Notes under the pieces: model-generated
What the model was told of the DNA's origin: nothing
What the model saw: only the letters and a program-made list of their open reading frames with translations
Database searches by the model: none
Source: an uncultured Oscillospiraceae bacterium
Lineage (GTDB): Bacteria; Bacillota; Clostridia; Oscillospirales; Oscillospiraceae
DNA: 44,369 bases
Direction of reading: 5' to 3'
Assembly: GCA_934546685.1 (NCBI GenBank)
Contig: CAKTEB010000008.1
Coordinates: 1 to 44,369, forward strand
Part shown: positions 38,429-44,369 of the stretch, piece by piece
How the letters are laid out: the number at the start of each line of letters is the position of its first letter
How positions within the stretch are numbered: the first letter of the stretch is position 1
Made by a program: the position numbers and the translations under genes

Positions 38429-39301
38429 TTATTTGTGTTCCAGGGCCTCCAGCGCTTCAATGAGCTGCTGCAGATCCTCCTGGCCATAATATTCTAGCTG
38501 AAATATGCCCTTTTTCTTGCCGGGCTGAATGCGGACGCCCCGGCCCAGGGCCTTGCTGAGGGATTTCTCGCACTCCTTATAATAGTCCACCTGCAAAACG
38601 TTTTCGGGCTCTGGCTCCTTTTCTGGTTTTGTGAGCCGCTTTACCAGGGCCTCGGTCTGTCGAACGGAGAGCTGCTGCTCCATGATCCGCTGGGCCGCTT
38701 CCTTTTGCAGCTGCTCTGAGGGCAGCGACAGAAGCGCCCTTGCATGACCCGCTGACAGGCTGCCGTCCTCCACCAGGGAGATGATAGACTTGGGGAGCTT
38801 CAAGAGCCGCAGGGCATTGGTCACCGCGGGTCTTGATTTTCCAACGCTTTTGGCCGTTTCCTCCTGACTCATGCCGAAGTCTGAGATCAGGGCCTCATAG
38901 CCCCGAGCCTCCTCCATGGGATTCAAGTCCTCCCGTTGGAGATTTTCGATCAGCGTCAGCTCTGCCGCCGTTTTGTCGTCGGCCTCGATGATCGTCACGG
39001 GCACTTCCTTCAGTCCCGCCAATCTGGAGGCACGCCAGCGACGCTCTCCGGCGATGATCTGATAATAGCCGCTTGGCAGAGGCCGCACCGCAATGGGCTG
39101 GATCAGACCGTGCTCCGAAATAGAGGCCGCCAGCTCTCCCAGGGCTTCCTCATCGAAATCCCGCCGAGGCTGGCCTCGGTTGGGCTCCAGCTTTTGAATG
39201 GGCAGTGTCTGCTTCTGCTGCTGGGGCTCCTCTGCCGCGATTGGTTCCGCAAACAGTGCTCCCAGTCCCTTACCAAGGCCCTTCTGGCTTGATTTTGCCA
39301 T
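38429..39301 (-). CDS. parB: Chromosome partitioning protein ParB (Spo0J)
   Basis: Loads onto parS, spreads as a CTP-dependent clamp and recruits SMC and ParA. It is 290 aa. The N-terminal basic start 'SQKGLGKGLGALF' is the usual Spo0J opening (the ParA-stimulating peptide). The CTP-binding domain has 'IAGERRWRASRLAG' (about 83-96) and 'ENLQREDLNPMEEA' (about 118-131). The HTH is 'GMSQEETAKSVGKSRPAVTNALRLL'-like, with 'LSAGHARALLSL' after it. The C-terminal dimer domain follows. Its ATG lies 30 bases past the parS-like site at 39331-39346. It is distinct from the orphan ParB at 1769. Confidence 0.97.
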   Translation of the reverse strand: MAKSSQKGLGKGLGALFAEPIAAEEPQQQKQTLPIQKLEPNRGQPRRDFDEEALGELAASISEHGLIQPIAVRPLPSGYYQIIAGERRWRASRLAGLKEVPVTIIEADDKTAAELTLIENLQREDLNPMEEARGYEALISDFGMSQEETAKSVGKSRPAVTNALRLLKLPKSIISLVEDGSLSAGHARALLSLPSEQLQKEAAQRIMEQQLSVRQTEALVKRLTKPEKEPEPENVLQVDYYKECEKSLSKALGRGVRIQPGKKKGIFQLEYYGQEDLQQLIEALEALEHK

Positions 39302-39330
39302 AGAACCGCTCCTTTTTCTGTATTTTGGGA

Positions 39331-39346
39331 TGTTTCATGTGAAACA
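39331..39346. promoter_or_regulatory. parS-like site 1
   Basis: TGTTTCATGTGAAACA differs by one base from the parS consensus TGTTTCACGTGAAACA. It lies between parA and parB. Confidence 0.85.
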
Positions 39347-39362
39347 TTCATTGGTGATCGTA

Positions 39363-40115
39363 TCAGCTGCTCTTTTGGATGATTTCCTTTGCCAGATTCA
39401 GATAGCTCTCCGCACCCCGGCTGTATTTGTCGTAGGCAGTAATGGGCAGTCCATGGCTGGGCGCTTCACTGAGCCGGACATTTCTGGGAATCACCGTTGC
39501 AAAGACCTTTCCAGGAAAATGCCGCCGCACCTCCTGGGCCACCTGCATGCTGAGGTTTGTTCGTCCATCATACATAGTGAGTGCCAACCCAAAGATGCCA
39601 ATGGATGGCTGATAGGTGCGCTTTACCGCGCGAAGGGTTCCCATCAGGTCACTGAGTCCCTCCAAAGCGTAGTATTCGCACTGAACTGGGACGACCACCT
39701 GATCTGCCGCACACAGGGCATTGAGGGTCAGCAGCTCCAGCGAGGGGGGACAATCGATGAAAATATAATCGTAGTCCTTTTTCAGAGGTTCCAGCGCGTC
39801 CCGAAGCCGGAATTCCCGGCGCTCCAGGCTCACAAGCTCGATGCCGGCACCGGCCAAGGCCGCTCCGGAGGGGATCACGTCGCCGTAATCTGTGTGGACA
39901 ATGGCATCCTTTGCGGGCACATCGTTGATAATCACATCATAGACGGTGCAGGCCACCTCTGATTTTTCAATACCGAGGCCAGAGGTCGCATTGGCCTGGG
40001 GGTCAAAATCACAGAGCAGCACCCGTTTTCCAAGCGCTGTCATAGCTGCAGTCAGGCTTACCGCCGTCGTAGTCTTTCCCACGCCGCCCTTTTGGTTGAC
40101 CAGGGATAAAACCAT
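39363..40115 (-). CDS. parA: Chromosome partitioning ATPase ParA (Soj)
   Basis: A 250-aa P-loop ATPase that binds DNA non-specifically and drives origin segregation with ParB. The deviant Walker A is 'KGGVGKTTT' (about 9-17), Walker A' is 'DFDPQANAT' (about 37-45) and Walker B is 'YIFIDCPPSLELLTLNAL' (about 116-133). The ATG follows AAAGGAGGCTGGAGGC. It is the first gene of the run parA-parB-serS-mscL-unknown-aroK-rlmH. Two parS-like sites lie upstream of its promoter. The size and the tie to ParB mark it as a chromosomal Soj rather than a plasmid ParA. Confidence 0.97.
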   Translation of the reverse strand: MVLSLVNQKGGVGKTTTAVSLTAAMTALGKRVLLCDFDPQANATSGLGIEKSEVACTVYDVIINDVPAKDAIVHTDYGDVIPSGAALAGAGIELVSLERREFRLRDALEPLKKDYDYIFIDCPPSLELLTLNALCAADQVVVPVQCEYYALEGLSDLMGTLRAVKRTYQPSIGIFGLALTMYDGRTNLSMQVAQEVRRHFPGKVFATVIPRNVRLSEAPSHGLPITAYDKYSRGAESYLNLAKEIIQKSS

Positions 40116-40151
40116 GCCTCCAGCCTCCTTTCCTTTGTTTTCATGCGCTTT

Positions 40152-40190
40152 TGCGGCAGATGCCGCACATCTAAAACCGCATGGCGGTTT
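40152..40190 (-). repeat. Two perfect hairpins in the parA leader
   Basis: TGCGGCA/TGCCGCA (40152-40158 with 40161-40167) and AAACCGC/GCGGTTT (40174-40180 with 40184-40190). On the minus strand the second is followed by TTTTAG, so weak attenuation is possible. They lie between the parA promoter and its start codon. Confidence 0.6.
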
Positions 40191-40199
40191 ATCGTAGAT

Positions 40200-40228
40200 A
40201 TTATAGCAACTGGCGTATCACAATGCAA
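40200..40228 (-). promoter_or_regulatory. Promoter of parA
   Basis: On the minus strand: TTGCAT (40228-40223), 17 bases and TATAAT (40205-40200), with TG at the extended -10 position. parS-like site 2 begins 22 bases upstream, so ParB binding could affect transcription. Confidence 0.75.
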
Positions 40229-40250
40229 GGGATTTGTCCCGATCTGGACA

Positions 40251-40266
40251 TGTTTCACGGGAAACA
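40251..40266. promoter_or_regulatory. parS-like site 2
   Basis: TGTTTCACGGGAAACA differs by one base (T to G in the right arm) from the parS consensus. It is upstream of parA. Confidence 0.85.
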
Positions 40267-40287
40267 TCGCCAAAGCGCTCGCCCATA

Positions 40288-40303
40288 TGTTTCACGGGAA
40301 ACA
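40288..40303. promoter_or_regulatory. parS-like site 3
   Basis: The same 16-base sequence as site 2, 37 bases further on, and 28 bases before the lysR -35. Sites 2 and 3 share the same variant base. Confidence 0.85.
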
Positions 40304-40330
40304 TCCGGCTGATATTTCCCGCTGCCTTTC

Positions 40331-40359
40331 TTGACCCTGGCTTGCGAATTTGATAAAAT
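40331..40359 (+). promoter_or_regulatory. Promoter of the LysR gene
   Basis: TTGACC (40331-40336), 17 bases and TAAAAT (40354-40359). Confidence 0.75.
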
Positions 40360-40388
40360 AGAAAGCAAACGAGAAGGAGGGACGCAGA

Positions 40389-41354
40389 TTGGAACTATCC
40401 CTGCTGTACTACTTCAAAACCGTTGCGGAGCAGGAAAACATCACAAAGGCGGCAGAACTCTTATATATTTCCCAGCCCGCCCTCAGCAAGGCCATTGCCA
40501 AGCTGGAGAAAAGTCTGGACGTGACGCTGTTTGAGCGACGCAAGGGGCGCATCAGCCTGTCCGCCATGGGCCGGGTCTACTACGAATATGTGTCCTCCGC
40601 CTTTCAGGTACTGGAATCCGGAGAAAAGAAGCTGGAGGAGATGAAGGAGACCTCCGCCGAGACCGTTTCCATCGCCTCTCCAGTGGCCGGTGTGCTCCAG
40701 GAGCTTATCTATACCTTTCTCACCTCTGGAGACCTGATCCAAATCAATCAGTATCTTTATGAGGAGCACATTCTGGAGAGCGAGTTGCTGTCTGGGAAGC
40801 TGGACTTCGCCGTGACGCCCATCACCGTGGAAAACAGTGAGATTGAGCAGATCAAGGTCATGGACGAGGAAATCTTCATTGTGCTGAGCCAGGATCATCC
40901 ACTGGCCGGGAAGCAATATATTCGTCTGGCAGACCTCAAGGACGATTACTTTCTGGTAGACGAGGCCAGCTTCGATCAAAAGATCGTTCGGGTCATGTGC
41001 GGCATCGCGGGCTTTGAGCCAAAAATTCTGCTGCACAGCAACGAGGGCGACCTCATTGATGATGCCCTGCGGAGTAACCTGGGCGTGGCCCTGGTGCCCG
41101 CCAACCTGATCTATCGGAAGAATATGAATCGGCTGGCCCTGCTGCGGCCCACGGATGTGGAGCTCATGCGGCTTTTGTCTGTTGCAAAGCGCAGAGACCG
41201 GATCTTTCAGGCCAACACCGCCCGGCTGTACCACTATACCATCCACTACTTTGAAAACTTAGGCCGTGAGCTGGAGGAATATTTCAACGGACTGTTTACC
41301 GAGCCTCCGCCGAAGGATCGGAAAAAGCTGGGCATCAATAACCTAAAAGTCTAA
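40389..41354 (+). CDS. LysR-family transcriptional regulator
   Basis: A 321-aa regulator with an N-terminal winged HTH ('YFKTVAEQENITKAAELLYISQPALSKAIAKLE'-type, about 8-41) and a periplasmic-binding-like effector domain (about 90-300). The start is TTG at 40389, with GAAGGAGGGACGCAGA in front; no in-frame ATG is nearby. The VOC gene follows in the same direction and is the only adjacent candidate target, since parA is divergent on the other side. The effector is unknown. Confidence 0.93.
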   Translation: MELSLLYYFKTVAEQENITKAAELLYISQPALSKAIAKLEKSLDVTLFERRKGRISLSAMGRVYYEYVSSAFQVLESGEKKLEEMKETSAETVSIASPVAGVLQELIYTFLTSGDLIQINQYLYEEHILESELLSGKLDFAVTPITVENSEIEQIKVMDEEIFIVLSQDHPLAGKQYIRLADLKDDYFLVDEASFDQKIVRVMCGIAGFEPKILLHSNEGDLIDDALRSNLGVALVPANLIYRKNMNRLALLRPTDVELMRLLSVAKRRDRIFQANTARLYHYTIHYFENLGRELEEYFNGLFTEPPPKDRKKLGINNLKV

Positions 41355-41398
41355 ATATACCTATATATAATGTATAGCTGAGAAACGAGGAAGCATTT

Positions 41399-41794
41399 AT
41401 GGAATCACTGATCCGCGGAATTCACCATGTTGCGCTGAAATGCGGCGGTACAGAAGCATTTGAAAAAACCATCTCCTTCTATCGGGACGTTCTGGGCCTG
41501 GAGGTACTCCGACGCTGGGGTCAGGGCCAGGAAGCCGGGGCTATGCTCTCCACAGGAAACGGTCTGCTGGAGATCTTCGCCTCCGGAGAGCCGCTGCCCC
41601 AGGGCACGATTCGACATTTTGCCCTGGCAACGGACCGAGTGGATGCGTGCGTGGCCGCGGTCAGTGCCGCGGGATACCCCATCACTGTGGAGCCCAAGGA
41701 CGTAGTGATTCAGTCCCAGCCGCCGTTCCCCATCCGCATTGCCTTTTGCAACGGTCCTATGGGCGAGGTAATCGAATTTTTTCAGGAGCGCTGA
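41399..41794 (+). CDS. VOC-family protein (glyoxalase/dioxygenase fold)
   Basis: A 131-aa protein of the vicinal oxygen chelate fold with two beta-alpha-beta-beta-beta units. Likely metal ligands are a His in 'IHHVALK' (about 9-10), His73 in 'TIRHFAL' and Glu127 in 'GEVIEFF'. The family covers glyoxalase I, dioxygenases and resistance proteins; the reaction here cannot be assigned. The ATG follows ACGAGGAAGCATTT. A TATAAT at 41366-41371 in the gap may give it its own promoter. rimI starts 8 bases later. Confidence 0.9.
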   Translation: MESLIRGIHHVALKCGGTEAFEKTISFYRDVLGLEVLRRWGQGQEAGAMLSTGNGLLEIFASGEPLPQGTIRHFALATDRVDACVAAVSAAGYPITVEPKDVVIQSQPPFPIRIAFCNGPMGEVIEFFQER

Positions 41795-41802
41795 ACGGGA
41801 TC

Positions 41803-42255
41803 ATGGAAATTACAACAATGAACCAGCAAACCGCAGCTCTGGTGGCAGAGCTGGAGCACAGCTGCTTTTCCACCCCATGGAGCCATAAGGATCTATTCTC
41901 AGAGCTGGAGAATCCCTGGGCCATCTGGCTCACTGCCATGGAAGGGGAGGCCCTGGCTGGATATCTGGGCATTCAATACGGCCCTGACGGGGCGGACATC
42001 ATGTCCATCGCTGCAAGCCCGGATTTTCGTGGAAAGGGCGTTGCAAGGTGTCTGCTGACAGATATGGAGCAGCGGCTAAGGGCCCTGAAGCTCCAATGGA
42101 TTACATTGGAGGTGCGCCCCTCCAATGAATCGGCCCTAAGGCTCTACAACGCTATGGGCTTCCAGCAGGTAGGCCGCCGCCCCCGCTACTATCAGAAGCC
42201 CACTGAGGACGCACTGCTTCTAACAAAATACTTCAAGGAGGAATCCGAATGCTGA
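41803..42255 (+). CDS. rimI: Ribosomal-protein-alanine N-acetyltransferase-like (RimI)
   Basis: A 150-aa GNAT acetyltransferase. Typical RimI signs are 'ELEHSCFSTPWS' (about 16-27), the acetyl-CoA loop 'SPDFRGKGVARCLL' (about 73-86) and 'TLEVRPSNESALRLYNAMGFQQVGRRPRYY' (about 101-130). It sits in the usual place in front of tsaD, overlapping it by 7 bases, and may modify S18 or have another protein target. I start at the ATG at 41803, 8 bases past the VOC stop, since the first strand 'MEITTMN' fits the family. The ribosome binding site is weak, so coupling is likely. Confidence 0.93.
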   Translation: MEITTMNQQTAALVAELEHSCFSTPWSHKDLFSELENPWAIWLTAMEGEALAGYLGIQYGPDGADIMSIAASPDFRGKGVARCLLTDMEQRLRALKLQWITLEVRPSNESALRLYNAMGFQQVGRRPRYYQKPTEDALLLTKYFKEESEC

Positions 42256-43274
42256 TATTGGGAATCGAAAGCTCCTGTGACGAGACGGCTCTGGCCGTAT
42301 CCCGGAATGGACGTGAGATCCTGTCCAACTGCGTGCTGAGCCAGATTGATATGCACACCATCTATGGAGGCGTAGTTCCGGAAATTGCCTCCAGAAAGCA
42401 CATTGAGGCCATTGCGGGCCTGGCGGATCAGGCCTTGAGGGAGGCTGGCGTCACCCGAAAGGATCTGGATGCCATTGCCGTTACCTATGCTCCCGGCCTG
42501 ATTGGTGCGCTGCTGGTAGGCGTAAACTTTGCCAAAGCCGCCGCCCTTGCTCTGGATATCCCCATTGTGCCGGTGCATCACATCCGCGGTCATGTGGCCG
42601 CAAACTATATTGCATTCCCAGAATTGGAGCCGCCCTTCGTATGTCTGAGCATTTCCGGCGGAAATACGCTGATTTTGGACGTGCGGGACTACACCGATAC
42701 CCGCGTTATGGGCTCCTCCCGGGATGATGCCGCCGGAGAATGCTTCGACAAGGTGGCCCGAGTGCTGGGCATGCCCTATCCCGGCGGCAAGGCCCTGGAC
42801 GAGAAAAGCATGACTGGCGATCCCAAGGCCTATCATCTGCCCCGTTCCAAGGTGGAGGGAGCGCCTCTGGACATGAGCTTTTCCGGCCTGAAAACTGCTG
42901 CCCTGAACATTATCCACAACGCACAGCAGAAGGGGGAGGAGCTGAACTTGCCGGATCTCTGCGCCAGCTTCGTTTCCGCCGTTCAGGTCACTCTGGTGCC
43001 CCGAACCATCGAAGCCCTGAAGATGACCGGCTACGGCAAGCTGGCCATTGCGGGCGGCGTGGCGGCCAATTCTCACATCCGCACCGCATTTGAACAGGAA
43101 TGTGGAAAACTCGGCGCAAAGCTCTATATGCCGCCGCTGAGTCTCTGCGGCGACAACGGCGCCATGATTGCCTGCCAGGGCTATTATGAATACCTGGCAG
43201 GACACATTGCGGGCCAGGAACTCAACGCCATTGCCTCACTTCCCGCAGACCGGGGCAGTTATGTAGTTAAATAA
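42249..43274 (+). CDS. tsaD: tRNA N6-threonylcarbamoyladenosine synthase subunit TsaD
   Basis: Transfers threonylcarbamoyl to A37 of ANN-reading tRNAs, with TsaB and TsaE. It is 341 aa, full length. It has the ASKHA start 'LGIESSCDETALAV' (about 4-17), the metal-binding 'HHIRGHVAANY' (about 113-123), 'ISGGNTLI' and the C-terminal 'GGVAANSHIR...GDNGAMIA'. The ATG at 42249 overlaps the end of rimI and follows CAAGGAGGAATCCGA. tsaB and tsaE are not in the window. Confidence 0.98.
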   Translation: MLILGIESSCDETALAVSRNGREILSNCVLSQIDMHTIYGGVVPEIASRKHIEAIAGLADQALREAGVTRKDLDAIAVTYAPGLIGALLVGVNFAKAAALALDIPIVPVHHIRGHVAANYIAFPELEPPFVCLSISGGNTLILDVRDYTDTRVMGSSRDDAAGECFDKVARVLGMPYPGGKALDEKSMTGDPKAYHLPRSKVEGAPLDMSFSGLKTAALNIIHNAQQKGEELNLPDLCASFVSAVQVTLVPRTIEALKMTGYGKLAIAGGVAANSHIRTAFEQECGKLGAKLYMPPLSLCGDNGAMIACQGYYEYLAGHIAGQELNAIASLPADRGSYVVK

Positions 43275-43518
43275 TTCTATTATATCCTTTTTGTGTAATT
43301 TATTCAGGTAAATTTTTCGAAAATGAAAGAAAATATTCTTGAAAATTGGAAACAATTAACTTGACAAGAAATTTGGATAAATTTTATGTAAACTTATTTT
43401 ATCCACACACCCGTGCAAAACTCTTGTGGATACTTCTGTGGATAATCTGGAAAACCCCCGGTTTTCCGGGGGCTAGCTTGTGTAAAACTGTGGATAACTC
43501 TGTGGAAACTGTGGATAA
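43275..43518. other. AT-rich region with a DnaA-box cluster, candidate replication origin
   Basis: Bases 43275-43395 are strongly AT-rich in an otherwise GC-rich window, like a DNA-unwinding element. Next come consensus DnaA boxes: TTATCCACA at 43399-43407, and TGTGGATAA at 43437-43445, 43489-43497 and 43510-43518. Near-matches are at 43372-43380, 43425-43433 and 43501-43509. A hairpin CCCCCG/CGGGGG (43455-43460 with 43467-43472) sits inside. parA, parB and three parS-like sites are 3-4 kb away. dnaA itself is not present, so a secondary DnaA-binding locus cannot be excluded. Confidence 0.65.
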
Positions 43519-43647
43519 CTTTTGCACATCCCGTTTCCCAATATATTTATGTAAACTCACCTGTTTTTGGGCGTTATTAGATACTGCCATTCATTCTGCA
43601 TCGTTCGTTTTTTGCGCCTTCATTTCCGTTCAATGCCAAACCAGGAC

Positions 43648-43676
43648 TTGACGGAACAGTGGATTCATGATAAGAT
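43648..43676 (+). promoter_or_regulatory. Promoter of the tRNA-Thr region
   Basis: TTGACG (43648-43653), 17 bases and TAAGAT (43671-43676), 15 bases before the broken tRNA. Confidence 0.65.
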
Positions 43677-43690
43677 AGATGCACAAAATT

Positions 43691-43747
43691 GCTGATGTGG
43701 CTCAATGGCAGAGCATCTCACTCGTAATGAGAAGGTCGCTGGTTGTT
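43691..43747 (+). pseudogene. 3'-truncated tRNA-Thr-like sequence (CGU)
   Basis: It has the 5' acceptor half GCTGATG, a D-arm with GCTC/GAGC, an anticodon arm TCTCA/TGAGA with loop CTCGTAA (anticodon CGU), a variable loop and the left half of the T-stem GCTGG. It then diverges; no T-loop GTTCAAATC and no 3' acceptor half follow. A complete tRNA-Thr(CGU) starts 97 bases after its first base. It looks like a remnant of recombination or integration at the tRNA gene. Confidence 0.7.
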
Positions 43748-43787
43748 GCTAAGGATAGCAAGTGAGGAACCCCCTAAAAGTAAATAT

Positions 43788-43862
<75 letters not shown>

Positions 43863-43863
<1 letters not shown>

Positions 43864-43900
43864 AAAAGTACCTGTTATTTTTCAATAACAGGTACTTTTT
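43863..43900 (+). terminator. Terminator of tRNA-Thr
   Basis: A 17-bp perfect stem (43863-43879 with 43884-43900) with a TTTC loop and ending in TTTTT. Confidence 0.95.
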
Positions 43901-44083
43901 GTAATATTTGCAGAAAAATAGTTGCAAAAAGGGCAGCCAGCGTTCTACATAAAAGTTGACGAATAAATTCTGCCGCTGGACATGAATTTTCAAATAATGA
44001 GCAACAAAAATCATTTCAAAAAGCAGTAGCTTTGTGTACCGAGTTGTGGTATGTGTTGTGGTTACCCAAAAGGAGGTGCCGCA

Positions 44084-44369
44084 ATGTATGACTACATGAA
44101 GGCTTTGCAAAAACGTTTCGACCATCAAGAGCATCCAGAACTGGCCGAGCAGGTCGAACGGGCCCAAGAGGAACTGCGGCGGAACATGGATGCCGCGGGG
44201 CGAAAGAAGCTGCTACGCCTGCTGGACGCGCAGAACGCATTGCTGGCTGAATCCAAGCTGACGAGCTTCACGGCTGGCTTCAAGCTGGCGTGGGGCATGG
44301 CGAAAGAATTGGAGGCAGATGGGCTCTATTCCTTCGAGCGGGAGGAAGAAGAACACATCTGCCGTCCGG
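44084..44369 (+). CDS. DUF6809-type protein (partial, 3' end outside the window)
   Basis: An open frame from the ATG at 44084, preceded by AAAAGGAGGTGCCGCA, running to the window edge (95 complete codons). The protein begins 'MYDYMKALQKRF', continues with a helical 'LLRLLDAQNALLAES' part, then 'SFTAGFKLAWGMAKEL' and 'YSFEREEEEHICRP'. From memory this matches the small DUF6809 family, common on clostridial integrative elements. Codon use (CAA, GAA, CGT) is less GC-rich than in the core genes. The 183-base gap before it (43901-44083) is AT-rich, and I see no gene in it. It may be the first cargo gene of an element inserted beside tRNA-Thr. Confidence 0.7.
   Translation, partial: MYDYMKALQKRFDHQEHPELAEQVERAQEELRRNMDAAGRKKLLRLLDAQNALLAESKLTSFTAGFKLAWGMAKELEADGLYSFEREEEEHICRP

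Noticed and set aside
36509..38497. Long plus-strand open frame (662 codons) opposite serS and mscL
   Set aside because: It is antisense to clearly identified genes, has no ribosome binding site and shows low-complexity His/Leu/Gly composition; GC-rich codon use leaves opposite frames open.

Overview
The window looks like chromosomal DNA of a GC-rich, gut-type member of the Clostridia, most likely Oscillospiraceae. The reasons are strong AGGAGG-type ribosome binding sites, TTG and GTG starts, an SLH-domain surface protein, three CoA-transferases of the butyrate/4-hydroxybutyrate type, three MATE exporters, an inverted-domain family 3 glycosidase, ParAB with parS-like sites, and tRNA-Thr with an encoded CCA end. 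The assignment is an inference from gene content; no 16S gene or dnaA is present.

Layout. 1-5.4 kb: the tail of a Gly/Pro-ended protein, a MATE exporter, an orphan ParB paralogue, aldose 1-epimerase, and a large tandem-HTH protein of unknown role. 5.6-10.2 kb: an SLH surface protein with a YDG domain, a small unknown protein, a two-gene operon of a 3-alpha-hydroxysteroid-dehydrogenase-like SDR plus an NTF2/SnoaL-like protein, and rpmB. 10.3-13 kb: CoA-transferase 1 and a FliB-like protein. 13-20 kb, mostly minus strand: GH3 glycosidase, CBS protein, metY behind a leader-peptide attenuator, a YjjG-like phosphatase overlapping MATE 2. 20-27 kb, plus strand: an unknown helical protein, a beta-helix protein with a collagen-like/polyproline tail, a HAD-IIA phosphatase, CoA-transferase 2, and an aminotransferase/2-hydroxyacid dehydrogenase pair. 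27-31.5 kb: ung and a PucR/CdaR-type regulator, divergent from CoA-transferase 3, then dus. 31.5-35 kb: a MarR-MATE operon and an FAD oxidoreductase. 35-40 kb, minus strand: parA-parB-serS-mscL-unknown-aroK-rlmH, ended by a strong terminator. 40-43.3 kb: lysR, a VOC gene, rimI and tsaD. 43.3-44.4 kb: an AT-rich stretch with a cluster of DnaA boxes, a broken tRNA-Thr, an intact tRNA-Thr(CGU), and the start of a DUF6809-type gene that may open a mobile element.

How it fits together. The three CoA-transferases, the aminotransferase, the 2-hydroxyacid dehydrogenase and the PucR-type regulator suggest amino-acid or organic-acid fermentation. An almost identical palindromic element lies upstream of CoA-transferases 1 and 3, which points to one shared regulator, plausibly the PucR-type protein encoded beside CoA-transferase 3. 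metY appears to be controlled by translation-coupled attenuation through a 33-residue leader peptide with two Cys codons. ParA, ParB, three near-consensus parS sites and the DnaA-box cluster within about 4.2 kb suggest the window lies at or close to the replication origin.
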